Origin: Clostridium sp. UBA2485
Lineage (GTDB): Bacteria > Bacillota > Clostridia > Clostridiales > Clostridiaceae
Length of the DNA: 23,751 nt
Assembly (NCBI RefSeq): GCF_002341865.1
Contig: NZ_DDOV01000037.1
Location: 8,439 to 32,189 of the forward strand
Direction: 5' to 3'
The position numbers and the translations under genes were made by a program. The notes below the pieces were generated by a model, which made no database searches, had not been told where the DNA came from, and worked only from the letters and a program-made list of their open reading frames with translations. Below are positions 7,030 to 15,530 of this stretch, in pieces (within the stretch, counting starts at the first letter, position 1; each line of letters begins with the position of its first letter).

Positions 7030-8499
7030 ATGAGTAAAGTATATTTAATAGGTGCAGGACCAGGACATGAAGAACTTATTACGATGAGAGCAATAAATGT
7101 TTTAAAACAGTGTACCGCTATTATGTATGATAGATTATGCGGAGAAAGTTTTTTACAATATATAAATCCAAATGCAGAAATATATTACTGTGGAAAAGAA
7201 CCAGGATGCCATTATAAAAATCAAAATGAAATTAATGATATGATAGTGGAGCTAGCTAAGAAAGGACATATTGTAGGAAGAGTAAAGGGCGGAGATCCTT
7301 ATATATTTGGTAGAGGAGGAGAAGAAGCACTTAGATTATTAGAAGAAAACATAGAATTTGAAGTAGTGCCAGGAATAACTTCTCCAATATCTGTACTAAA
7401 TTATGCTGGAATCCCTGTAACGCATAGAGGAATAGCTAGAGGATTTCATATATTTACAGGAAAAAGTAATGACAATATGGACTTAAATTTTGAAGTTATT
7501 TCAAAACTTAATGGAACATTAATATTTCTTATGAGTTTTGAGAAGTTGGAGATTATTACTAAAAGCTTGATGGAAAATGGTATGAGTAGTGATACCCCAG
7601 CAGCGGTAGTGATGAGAGGAACTACATCTAAACAAAAAAAAGCTATAGGAACATTAAGTAATATTGTAGAAAAAGCATTAGAAAACAACTTATCAAATCC
7701 TAGTATAATTGTAGTAGGCGAAGTAGTTCAGTTCCATGATAAATTAAATTGGTTTGAAAGAAGACCTCTTTTTGGGAAAAATATATGTATTACAAGAACT
7801 AAAGAGCAAAGTAAAGAAATAAAAACCAAGCTACTAAATTTAGGAGCAGAAGTTACAGAAATAAACTCTATAAAAATTAAGCCTACACCGGAAAAATTAG
7901 AACCATATTTAGATAAATTATCATTATATGATTACATTGTTATAACCAGTGCTAATGCGGCGAGAGTTTTCTTTGAATATTTAATAGAAAGAGAAATTGA
8001 TGTTAGAACTATAAAAGCGCAAATTATAACCATAGGACCAGCTAGTGATAGTGCAATTAGAAGTTATGGGGTAATACCAAAGCTTTGTGCTCAAGAATAT
8101 GTAGCAGAAAATTTATTTAGTCATATGGAAAGTTTTATAAAAGAAAATGACAAAATACTTCTTCCACGATCTAAGAATGCAAGAGTTTTTTTAACAGAAG
8201 CATTTGAAAGCAAAGGATGCATAGTAGATGAATGTCATATATATGAAACAGAAACGGGAGAAGCTGTAGGGCTTAACAGATTTGTAGATTGTGATGCGGT
8301 TGTATTTACAAGTCCAAGTACCTTAACTAATATGATTAAGCTTGTAGGTATTGAAGAGATTAAGAAAAAAACAGTGGTATCTATAGGACCGATTACTTCA
8401 GTAGAACTTAACAAACATAATATAGAGCATATTGTATGTGATGAGAGTAGTAATGAGGGAATGATAAATAAATTAATTGAAATTTATTCAGAGTCCTAA
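7030..8499 (+). CDS. cobA: Fused uroporphyrinogen-III methyltransferase / synthase
   Basis: A 489-residue two-domain protein. Residues 1 to about 245 are the SAM-dependent uroporphyrinogen-III C-methyltransferase (CobA/SUMT), with YLIGAGPGHEELITMRA at the start, VGRVKGGDPYIFGRGGEEA, and VPGITSPISV. Residues from about 250 to the end are uroporphyrinogen-III synthase (HemD), starting NICITRTKEQSKEIKTKL and containing YDYIVITSANAARVFFE and VFTSPSTLTNM. One polypeptide therefore closes the tetrapyrrole ring and adds the C2 and C7 methyl groups that commit it to precorrin-2. This cobA-hemD fusion is common in clostridia. AGGAGG lies directly before the ATG, eight bases after hemC. It is the branch point away from haem. 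Confidence 0.96.
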   Translation: MSKVYLIGAGPGHEELITMRAINVLKQCTAIMYDRLCGESFLQYINPNAEIYYCGKEPGCHYKNQNEINDMIVELAKKGHIVGRVKGGDPYIFGRGGEEALRLLEENIEFEVVPGITSPISVLNYAGIPVTHRGIARGFHIFTGKSNDNMDLNFEVISKLNGTLIFLMSFEKLEIITKSLMENGMSSDTPAAVVMRGTTSKQKKAIGTLSNIVEKALENNLSNPSIIVVGEVVQFHDKLNWFERRPLFGKNICITRTKEQSKEIKTKLLNLGAEVTEINSIKIKPTPEKLEPYLDKLSLYDYIVITSANAARVFFEYLIEREIDVRTIKAQIITIGPASDSAIRSYGVIPKLCAQEYVAENLFSHMESFIKENDKILLPRSKNARVFLTEAFESKGCIVDECHIYETETGEAVGLNRFVDCDAVVFTSPSTLTNMIKLVGIEEIKKKTVVSIGPITSVELNKHNIEHIVCDESSNEGMINKLIEIYSES

Positions 8500-8519
8500 G
8501 AATTAAGGGAGTGGAAGTT

Positions 8520-9488
8520 ATGTTAACACAACATAGAAGATTAAGAGAAAATTCAGCTATAAGAAGCTTAGTAAGAGAAACAGTTTTAAATCCAAATGAT
8601 TTTATATTTCCTATATTCGTAGTTGAAGGCGAAAATATTAAGGAAGAAATTTCTTCTTTAAAAGGAATTTATCATTGGTCTATAGATAGATTACATGAGG
8701 TTATAAATGAAGTCAAAGCTGCAAAAGTAAAAGGTGTAATACTTTTTGGATTACCAGATCATAAAGATGAAATAGCAACTTCTGCTTTTGCAGAAGACGG
8801 AATTGTTCAAAAGGCAATTAGAAAAATAAAAGAATTAGATAAAGACCTATTTGTAATAACTGATGTTTGCATGTGCCAATATACAGATCATGGACACTGC
8901 GGAATAGTTGAAAATGGAAGAGTACTTAATGATGCTTCAGTAGAGATTATAGCTAAAATAGCATTATCTCATGCTAAAGCAGGAGCAGATATGGTAGCAC
9001 CTTCTGATATGATGGATGGAAGAATAGGAGCTATAAGAGAAATTTTAGATGAGAATAACTTTGACTATGTTTCTATAATGGCTTATAGTGCAAAATATTG
9101 TTCAGCTATGTATGGACCATTTAGAGCAGCGGCAAATTCAACGCCACAATTTGGAGATAGAAAAACTTATCAGATGGATCCGGCAAATGGTAAAGAGGCG
9201 CTAAGAGAAATTGAAGAAGATATCTTAGAAGGTGCAGATATAATAATCGTTAAACCTGCCATGATTTATTTAGATATTATAAAAGCAGCTTCAGATAATT
9301 TTAATATTCCAATTGCAGCTTATAACGTAAGTGGAGAATATGCAATGATAAAATGTGCTTCAGAAAATGGACTATTAAATGAAAAGGAAGCAGCACTAGA
9401 AATGCTAACTTCAATGAAAAGAGCAGGTGCAAACTTAATAATAACATACTATGCACTTGAAGCTTGTAAGTGGTTAAGCGAAGAATAG
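8520..9488 (+). CDS. hemB: Delta-aminolevulinic acid dehydratase (porphobilinogen synthase)
   Basis: HemB condenses two 5-aminolevulinates to porphobilinogen. The protein is 322 residues, typical for the family. The N-terminus HRRLRENSAIRSLVRET is followed by FIFPIFVVEGE. A cysteine cluster C117, C119 and C127 (DVCMCQYTDHGHCG) marks a zinc-dependent enzyme. The Schiff-base lysines are K192 (SAKYCSAMYGPFRAA) and K245 (IIVKPAMIYLD). ATG 8520 has GGGAG at 8507-8511, eight bases upstream. An in-frame GTG at 8511 overlaps that site and is rejected. It supplies HemC. The earlier enzymes HemA and HemL are not in this window. Confidence 0.96.
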   Translation: MLTQHRRLRENSAIRSLVRETVLNPNDFIFPIFVVEGENIKEEISSLKGIYHWSIDRLHEVINEVKAAKVKGVILFGLPDHKDEIATSAFAEDGIVQKAIRKIKELDKDLFVITDVCMCQYTDHGHCGIVENGRVLNDASVEIIAKIALSHAKAGADMVAPSDMMDGRIGAIREILDENNFDYVSIMAYSAKYCSAMYGPFRAAANSTPQFGDRKTYQMDPANGKEALREIEEDILEGADIIIVKPAMIYLDIIKAASDNFNIPIAAYNVSGEYAMIKCASENGLLNEKEAALEMLTSMKRAGANLIITYYALEACKWLSEE

Positions 9489-9509
9489 TAAAAAGAAAGA
9501 TGTGAAAAG

Positions 9510-10841
9510 ATGAAAGGTATAGTTATATCTTCTAATTGTAGTGGTGGAGGAAAAACCACCATTACACTTGGAATAATGAAAGCGTTAATGAAACTTGGTT
9601 TTGATGTGCAAGGCTATAAAGTAGGACCAGACTATATAGATCCAGCTTTCCATTCCACTATAACTAAGAAGCCATCTAGAAATTTAGATTTATTTTTAAT
9701 GGGAGAAGAAGGCGTAAAGGCTGCATTTTCAAGAGGTTATGGAGATATGGCTGTAATAGAAGGTGTAATGGGGCTCTTTGATGGAAAAGGAATAGATAGT
9801 AGGTTTTCTACAGCACATGTAGCAAAAACTCTAGAGCTTCCCATAATTCTTATACTAAGTCCTAAAGCAGCAAGTGCAACTTTAGCAGCTGAAATTCAAG
9901 GGTTGTTAGATTATTGTGATGAATGGGTAAAAAAGCCTAATGTAAAGGGAATTATATTAAACAATATATCTTCTAGCTATTACAATCTTTTAAAGCTCAT
10001 AATAGAAACTCATTGTAATATTAAAGTCTATGGTTACATACCTAAAGATGAGGAAATATCATTAAAGTCAAGACATTTAGGACTTATTCAATGTAGTGAA
10101 GTAGAAGATATAGAATATAAAATTAACAAATGCAGCGAACATATTTTATCCAATGTAAACATGGATGAATTAATTTCTACTTTTAGTGAAGTAAAGAAAT
10201 ATGAAGATGATTTTCATATAGAAAATAAAAATTTAAAAATAGCAGTTGCTAAAGACGAAGCTTTCAGTTTTTATTACACAGAAAACCTAGAGCTTCTTAA
10301 AGAGGCAGGAGAAATTGTATATTTTAGCCCATTACATGATGAAAAATTACCTGATAATATAGACTTTTTATACTTAGGAGGAGGGTATCCAGAAGTTTTT
10401 ATTAAAAAACTTACTAGTAATACATCAATGCTTAAATCTATAAAAAGTGAATTAGATAATGGATTAAAATGCTATGCAGAGTGTGGAGGACTTATGTATT
10501 TAACAGAGTCAATAAGCACTTTAGATTGTAAAGAATTTAATACTGTTGGCTTCTTTAAAGGAAAAAGTATTATGACTACAAGACTTCAAAATTTTGGATA
10601 TTGCGCTATTAATATAGATGAAAAAAGTCCACTTTTAAAAGACTTGTCAATCAATGCACATGAATTTCATAAATCAAAGGTAGAATTAGATGAAAATTAT
10701 ATATACAACCTCACAAAGAACAGTTATGATGGTTCTATTAAAAACTGGAGTTGTGGGTATGTAAAAAATAATACTTTAGGCGCCTATGGACACATTCATT
10801 TTTTTGGCAATATAAACTTTTTAAAAGAGTTATTGAAATAA
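9510..10841 (+). CDS. cbiA: Cobyrinate a,c-diamide synthase
   Basis: CbiA amidates the a and c carboxylates of cobyrinate, using glutamine and ATP. The N-terminal domain begins IVISSNCSGGGKTTITLGIM with a P-loop, then GYKVGPDYIDPAFHS and VIEGVMGLFDG, which are family hallmarks. The C-terminal glutaminase domain has LYLGGGYPEVF, the nucleophile cysteine in CYAECGGLMYL, and late histidines in NAHEFHKS and GAYGHIHFFG. The length of 443 residues is normal. The Shine-Dalgarno sequence is weak (GAAAG region). It is the last gene before a 252-base gap that interrupts an otherwise tightly packed operon. Confidence 0.96.
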   Translation: MKGIVISSNCSGGGKTTITLGIMKALMKLGFDVQGYKVGPDYIDPAFHSTITKKPSRNLDLFLMGEEGVKAAFSRGYGDMAVIEGVMGLFDGKGIDSRFSTAHVAKTLELPIILILSPKAASATLAAEIQGLLDYCDEWVKKPNVKGIILNNISSSYYNLLKLIIETHCNIKVYGYIPKDEEISLKSRHLGLIQCSEVEDIEYKINKCSEHILSNVNMDELISTFSEVKKYEDDFHIENKNLKIAVAKDEAFSFYYTENLELLKEAGEIVYFSPLHDEKLPDNIDFLYLGGGYPEVFIKKLTSNTSMLKSIKSELDNGLKCYAECGGLMYLTESISTLDCKEFNTVGFFKGKSIMTTRLQNFGYCAINIDEKSPLLKDLSINAHEFHKSKVELDENYIYNLTKNSYDGSIKNWSCGYVKNNTLGAYGHIHFFGNINFLKELLK

Positions 10842-11093
10842 AATTATTCCTTAAAAACTAAGATTAAGTTAATCATCTTAGGGGAGCAATATAAAGTTTG
10901 TTAAAGTTAAGGCATTTATAAAAAATAATAAGTAAATATATTATACTATTTTAATAATAGTGCTTTGTCAGAATATCATGACAGCCATGTTATCATGGGA
11001 ATCTATATTCTAGATGATTCAAATATACCACCATTTTTGACTTGTTATTTTCCTTTATATGCCTAAAAAATCTTTGAAAAGGAATGAAGTAGA
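10842..11093 (+). promoter_or_regulatory. Structured cbiA-cbiC intergenic region
   Basis: No gene is visible. Several short perfect inverted repeats line up: CTAAGAT (10858-10864)/ATCTTAG (10875-10881); CTATT (10946-10950)/AATAG (10956-10960); TGTCA (10966-10970)/TGACA (10979-10983); CCATG (10985-10989)/CATGG (10994-10998) with a four-base loop; and ATCTA (11001-11005)/TAGAT (11011-11015). None is followed by a convincing T-tract, so a classical terminator is not supported. A TATACT (10942-10947) could be a -10 box but lacks a good -35. The region might hold an internal promoter, an RNA processing site or a small regulatory RNA element; I do not recognise a known class. Confidence 0.4.
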
Positions 11094-11720
11094 ATGAAAG
11101 AATATATAAAAGATCCAATGGGAATAGAGATTAGAAGCTTTGAAATAATTGGAGAGGAAATGGGACCTCATAATTTTGATGAAAAACAGTTGCAAATAGT
11201 TAAAAGAGTAATACATACTACTGCAGATTTTGATTATCAAAACATAATTCATTTTAGTGAAGATGCTATTGAAAAGGCTAAGGACATATTATCTAAGGGT
11301 GTGACTATATACACAGATACTAATATGGCACTTTCAGGAATGAGTAAGCCAGCATTAAAAAAACTTAATTGCAATGTAGAGTGTTATGTAGCAAGAGAAG
11401 ATGTAAGAGCTATTGCTAAGGAAAAGAAAATAACTCGTTCTATGGCTGGGGTTGAAAAAGCTGTTGAAGAAGGAGTAGAATTCTTTGTATTTGGAAATGC
11501 ACCTACAGCAATTTTTAAATTATTAGAATTAGTAGAAGAAGGTAAAGCAAAACCTAAATTTGTTATAGGTGCTCCTGTAGGATTTGTAGGAGCTAAAGAA
11601 AGTAAAGAACTACTAGAAAAATACAATATTCCAACAATAACGATTAGGGGAAGAAAAGGTGGAAGTACAGTGGTAGCAGCAATTATGAATGCTATTATGT
11701 ACATGATGGTTGAAAGATAG
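11094..11720 (+). CDS. cbiC: Cobalt-precorrin-8 methylmutase
   Basis: CbiC moves the C11 methyl group to C12, converting cobalt-precorrin-8 to cobyrinate. The 208-residue protein starts with the family segment YIKDPMGIEIRSFEII, and the catalytic histidine is His41 in VKRVIHTTADFDY. Further conserved blocks are TDTNMALSGMSKP, FGNAPTAIFKLLEL and IGAPVGFVGAKESKE, ending in TIRGRKGGSTVVAAIMNA. An AAAGGA site precedes the ATG. It opens the second run of tightly spaced genes, after the cbiA-cbiC gap, and its product is the direct substrate of CbiA just upstream. Confidence 0.97.
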   Translation: MKEYIKDPMGIEIRSFEIIGEEMGPHNFDEKQLQIVKRVIHTTADFDYQNIIHFSEDAIEKAKDILSKGVTIYTDTNMALSGMSKPALKKLNCNVECYVAREDVRAIAKEKKITRSMAGVEKAVEEGVEFFVFGNAPTAIFKLLELVEEGKAKPKFVIGAPVGFVGAKESKELLEKYNIPTITIRGRKGGSTVVAAIMNAIMYMMVER

Positions 11721-11742
11721 TACTAAGAGTGAAGGTGTAAAT

Positions 11743-12840
11743 ATGCTAGATTTATATGTAGAAGCAAATGGAAAAAGATTGAGGTGTGGATATACCACTG
11801 GTTCCTGTGCAGCAGCAGCTTCTAAAGCAGCAACAATGATGCTTTATGATAAAGAGAAAACACCAATAGATAAAGTTAAAATAGATACTCCTAAGGGAAT
11901 AGAATTAAATTTAGAGGTTCACGATATTACCTTTGGAGAAGATTATGTGGAGTGTGCAATAATAAAGGATGGCGGAGATGATATCGATGCTACCAATGGA
12001 ATAAAAATATTTGCTCGTGCCACTAAAAAAGCTAGTGGATACTCGTTAAAAGGTGGTAAGGGTGTAGGAGTAGTTTGTGGAGAAGGACTTTATATTAAAA
12101 AAGGAGAGCCAGCTATAAATCCTATACCAAGAAAAATGATTGAGAAGGAAGTAACTGAAGTGCTTCCTAAAGATTTTGGAGTAGAGATTACTATATTTGT
12201 TCCTCGAGGTGAGGAAATTGCTAAAAAAACCTTTAATCCTAGATTAAACATATTAGGCGGGATTTCTATACTGGGGACTACTGGTATAGTAATGCCCATG
12301 TCAGAAGAAGCTTTAACTGAATCAGTAAAATTAGAGATAAGCCAAAAGGTAGCAAGTGGAAGCAAAGAACTCATATTGTTATTTGGAAATATGGGCGAAG
12401 ATATGGCAAATAAACTTAAACTTAATGAAAAAGACATGGTCATTATTTCTAATTATGTAGGCATAGCCTTAGATTCTGTAATTTCTAAAGGAATAAAGAA
12501 AATTACAATAGTGGGCCATATAGGTAAGCTTTGCAAGGTGGCTAGCGGAGTTTTTAATACTCACAGTAGAGTTTGTGATGTAAGGCTTGAAACACTGGCA
12601 TTAGAGTTAGCACTTATGGGTTATGACTTAGAACTAGTTAAAAAGATTTATAATGAAAAAACCACAGAAGGTGCTGTAGAGCTTTTAGGTGATGGCTTTG
12701 AAAAACTTTATGAAAATATAGGTCAAAAGGTTATAAATAGAATTAAAATTTATAGCTATGACCAGTTAGAAGTAGATGCAATTATGTATTCTATGAAGAG
12801 AGGAATACTTTATAATTCCTTAGAAGAAAAGGAGAGATAA
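11743..12840 (+). CDS. cbiD: Cobalt-precorrin-5B C1-methyltransferase
   Basis: CbiD methylates C1 during anaerobic ring contraction. It is specific to the anaerobic pathway and unrelated in fold to the other methyltransferases here. Conserved blocks are RLRCGYTTGSCAAAASKAA near the N-terminus, KDGGDDIDATNG, GKGVGVVCGEGL, NPIPRKMI and GGISILGTTGIVMPMSEEA, and later IVGHIGKLCKVASGVFNTHS. ATG 11743 has AAGGTG a few bases upstream and gives 365 residues. An in-frame TTG at 11710, inside the end of cbiC, would add 11 residues without a ribosome binding site and is rejected. cbiE starts two bases after the stop. Confidence 0.96.
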   Translation: MLDLYVEANGKRLRCGYTTGSCAAAASKAATMMLYDKEKTPIDKVKIDTPKGIELNLEVHDITFGEDYVECAIIKDGGDDIDATNGIKIFARATKKASGYSLKGGKGVGVVCGEGLYIKKGEPAINPIPRKMIEKEVTEVLPKDFGVEITIFVPRGEEIAKKTFNPRLNILGGISILGTTGIVMPMSEEALTESVKLEISQKVASGSKELILLFGNMGEDMANKLKLNEKDMVIISNYVGIALDSVISKGIKKITIVGHIGKLCKVASGVFNTHSRVCDVRLETLALELALMGYDLELVKKIYNEKTTEGAVELLGDGFEKLYENIGQKVINRIKIYSYDQLEVDAIMYSMKRGILYNSLEEKER

Positions 12841-12842
12841 TT

Positions 12843-13445
12843 ATGGTTTATATTATAGGGCTTGGACCTGGACATAAAGATTATATTCTTCCTATAGCGG
12901 ATAAAACTATGGAAAACTCTGATATAGTAGTAGGATTTGGAAGAGCTATTAAAAGCATAGACCATATAAAAACTCCTAAACTTGAATTTAAAAGTATAGT
13001 ATCAATTGTAGATTATATTAGTGAAAATAAAGATAAAAACATATCTATAATAGCTTCTGGAGATCCTGGCTTTTATGGTATTACCGAATATATAAAGAAA
13101 AATTATGATAGTGAAATAAAAGTGATCCCAGGAATAAGTTCTTTTCAATACTTTATGAGCAAGTTGAATCAGTCATGGCATAATGTTCATTTGGGAAGTA
13201 TGCATGGAAGAGAAGAAGACTTTTTAGGAAATATTTCTAAATACTCACAGGTAATATTTTTGACAGATAATAAGAATTCACCAAGTGAGCTTTGTAGAAT
13301 TCTTTATGAAAACAACATAAATTGTGAAGTTTATGTTGGGGAAAATCTTTCCTATGAAGATGAAGTAATATCCTTTGGAAGTCCAAAAGAACTTATGAAA
13401 TATAACTTTGGAAAGCTAGCAGTTATGTACATAAAGCTAAAGTAA
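12843..13445 (+). CDS. cbiE: Cobalt-precorrin-7 C5-methyltransferase
   Basis: CbiE methylates C5 on the corrin ring, working with CbiT, which is encoded next. The 200-residue protein has the SAM-binding start VYIIGLGPGHKDYILP, then SDIVVGFGRAI, the ASGDPGFYGI loop and VIPGISSFQYFMSKL, all typical of the tetrapyrrole methylase fold. The segment SWHNVHLGSMHGRE is characteristic of the CbiE/CobL subgroup. AAGGAGAG at the end of cbiD is its ribosome binding site. In aerobic organisms CbiE and CbiT functions are fused as CobL; here they are separate genes 14 bases apart. Confidence 0.95.
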   Translation: MVYIIGLGPGHKDYILPIADKTMENSDIVVGFGRAIKSIDHIKTPKLEFKSIVSIVDYISENKDKNISIIASGDPGFYGITEYIKKNYDSEIKVIPGISSFQYFMSKLNQSWHNVHLGSMHGREEDFLGNISKYSQVIFLTDNKNSPSELCRILYENNINCEVYVGENLSYEDEVISFGSPKELMKYNFGKLAVMYIKLK

Positions 13446-13459
13446 TGGAGTTGAAGTAG

Positions 13460-14026
13460 ATGAAATTTATTAAAGATGAAGAATTTATTCGTGGAAATTG
13501 TCCAATGACTAAAGAAGAGGTAAGAATTTTAAGCCTATCTAAATTAGAACTAGAGAAGAATTCAAGAGTTCTTGATATAGGTGCAGGCACAGGCTCTGTT
13601 ACTATACAAATGAGTAAAATTTGTAATAGTGGTGAAGTTGTTGCAGTAGAAATGGACGAAGAAGCAATAGAAGTTATTAAAAAGAATATAGAAAAATTTG
13701 AAGCAAATAATGTAACTTTAGTGGAAAGTGAAGCCTATGAGGCAATAAATAACATAAAGGGAGAATTTGATGGAATTTTTATCGGTGGCAGCGGTGGAAA
13801 TATAGATAAGATAATCTATGAATATGGAAAAATGCTTAAACCACAGGGAAAAATGGTGTTGAATTTTATTACTATAAGTAATTTATACAAGGCAATGGAA
13901 GCTTTAAAAGAAAATGGATATAAAGTTGAGGTAAGCCAAATAGCAGTAGCAAGAGGAAGAGGAAATAGTTGCATGCTCATGGCAAATAACCCTATATTCA
14001 TAATTTGTGGCGAAAAGATTAGCTAA
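13460..14026 (+). CDS. cbiT: Cobalt-precorrin-6B C15-methyltransferase (decarboxylating)
   Basis: CbiT methylates C15 and removes the acetate carboxylate at C12. At 188 residues it is a class I Rossmann-type SAM methyltransferase, unlike its tetrapyrrole-methylase neighbours. Family markers are RGNCPMTKEEVRILSLSKL near the N-terminus and the SAM motif VLDIGAGTGSVTIQ (residues 37-50), followed by VVAVEMDEEAIEVIKKNI. The GGSGGNIDKII segment is also typical of CbiT. A purine-rich ribosome binding site (GGAGTTGAAG) lies just before the ATG. It lies directly after cbiE, its partner activity. Confidence 0.95.
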   Translation: MKFIKDEEFIRGNCPMTKEEVRILSLSKLELEKNSRVLDIGAGTGSVTIQMSKICNSGEVVAVEMDEEAIEVIKKNIEKFEANNVTLVESEAYEAINNIKGEFDGIFIGGSGGNIDKIIYEYGKMLKPQGKMVLNFITISNLYKAMEALKENGYKVEVSQIAVARGRGNSCMLMANNPIFIICGEKIS

Positions 14027-14053
14027 TTTGAAATTAACGGAGGATTTAAGTAT

Positions 14054-14737
14054 ATGAAGAAACAAGGAACTTTATATGGCGTTGGAGTTGGACCAGGAGG
14101 AGAAGAACTACTTACTTTAAAGGCTGTAAGAGTAATAGAGAATTGTGATGTTATTATAGCACCAAGTGCAAAAGCTGGCGGAGTTAGTATCGCATATGAA
14201 ACAGCAAAAAACTTTATAAAGGATAACCAAGAAGTGATTATTAGTCATTTTCCAATGGGAAAACCAGATAAAGAAGAAAAGGTTTATGATGCATTTAAAA
14301 CTATAGAAGAATATTTAAAAGATGGTAAGGATGTTGCATTTTTAACTATAGGAGATGCCTTTGTTTATAGTACGTATATATATTTATTAAAACACATAAA
14401 AGAACAAAATTATAAAACTGAAACTGTTCCAGGGATAACTTCTTTCTGTGCCAGTGCAAGTATTGCAGATAGAATATTGGTAATAGGAGATGAACCATTA
14501 TTAATAGTTCCAGGAAGTAGAATTGATTCTATAAAAGATGAAAAATATGTGGTTATTATGAAATTCTACAACCAAGAAGAAAAAGTATTAGATTTCTTAG
14601 ATGAAAGAGGCTTTGACTATGTATGTGTTCAAAGAGCATATAGAGAAGGTGAAAAAGTACTGTCTACTAGAGAAGAAATTTTAAATGAAAAAGATTATAT
14701 GTCATTAATAATTGCTCATAGAAATAGCGAGATATAG
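14054..14737 (+). CDS. cbiL: Cobalt-factor II / precorrin-2 C20-methyltransferase
   Basis: CbiL adds the C20 methyl group to cobalt-factor II, the first methylation after cobalt insertion by CbiK. The 227-residue tetrapyrrole methylase starts GTLYGVGVGPGGEELLTLKA, then has CDVIIAPSAKAGG (the AP segment is typical of CbiL/CobI), FLTIGDAFVYSTYIYLL, and TVPGITSFCASAS. GGAGG lies 10 bases before the ATG. The stop at 14737 is 16 bases before cbiF. The subgroup assignment rests on these motifs and on all other members of the methylase set being accounted for in this locus. Confidence 0.94.
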   Translation: MKKQGTLYGVGVGPGGEELLTLKAVRVIENCDVIIAPSAKAGGVSIAYETAKNFIKDNQEVIISHFPMGKPDKEEKVYDAFKTIEEYLKDGKDVAFLTIGDAFVYSTYIYLLKHIKEQNYKTETVPGITSFCASASIADRILVIGDEPLLIVPGSRIDSIKDEKYVVIMKFYNQEEKVLDFLDERGFDYVCVQRAYREGEKVLSTREEILNEKDYMSLIIAHRNSEI

Positions 14738-14753
14738 TATGGAGGAAATAAAT

Positions 14754-15530
14754 ATGGAAAATATAGTTTATTTTATAGGTGCTGGTCCAGGAGACCCAGA
14801 TTTAATAACAGTAAAGGGAAGAAAAGTATTAGAAGAAGCAGATGTAATAATTTTTGCTGGTTCACTAGTTAGTCCTGCACATTTTGAATATTGTAAAAAG
14901 GATGTAGAAATACATAATTCAGCTTCAATGACCTTAGATGAAGTTATTGCAGTGATAAAAAGAGCCCATAGTGAAGATAAAAAAATTGTTAGACTTCATA
15001 CTGGAGATCCTGCTATTTATGGAGCAATTAAAGAGCAAATGGATGAGCTTGATAAACTAAACATAGGTTATAAAGTAATTCCAGGAGTTAGTTCCTTTAC
15101 TGCAGCAGCAGCAAGCATAAAGAAAGAATTTACTCTACCAAGTGTTTCTCAAACAGTAATACTTACTAGAATGGAAGGTAGAACACCAGTTCCTGAAAAG
15201 GAAGACTTAGAGAGACTTGCTAGTATAGGTGCATCAATGGCGCTATTTCTATCTGTGGGTATGATCGATAAAGTGACTGAAAAGTTAAGACGTGGTTATG
15301 GAAGAAATGTACCTGTAGCTGTAATACAAAGAGCTACTTGGGGTGATGAGAAATATGTTATTGGAACATTAGACGATATTGCAGAAAAAGTTAAAGAAGC
15401 TAATATAACAAAAACTGCACAAATATTAGTAGGAGATTTCATAGATAGTGAATATGAAAAAAGCTTATTATATGATGCAGGCTTCACTCATGAGTATAGA
15501 AAGGCAAAAGATGAAAATAGCAATAATTAG
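14754..15530 (+). CDS. cbiF: Cobalt-precorrin-4 C11-methyltransferase
   Basis: CbiF (CobM) methylates C11 of cobalt-precorrin-4. The protein is 258 residues, starting VYFIGAGPGDPDLITVKGRK, with VIIFAGSLVSPAHFEYC, VRLHTGDPAIYGAIKEQ and VIPGVSSFTAAAASI, all typical for this subgroup, plus TVILTRMEGRTPVPEKE. ATG 14754 follows GGAGG (14741-14745) at eight bases. A longer frame opens at 14712 inside cbiL, but that start lacks a ribosome binding site. The 3' end overlaps cbiG by 20 bases, which suggests translational coupling. Confidence 0.96.
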   Translation: MENIVYFIGAGPGDPDLITVKGRKVLEEADVIIFAGSLVSPAHFEYCKKDVEIHNSASMTLDEVIAVIKRAHSEDKKIVRLHTGDPAIYGAIKEQMDELDKLNIGYKVIPGVSSFTAAAASIKKEFTLPSVSQTVILTRMEGRTPVPEKEDLERLASIGASMALFLSVGMIDKVTEKLRRGYGRNVPVAVIQRATWGDEKYVIGTLDDIAEKVKEANITKTAQILVGDFIDSEYEKSLLYDAGFTHEYRKAKDENSNN

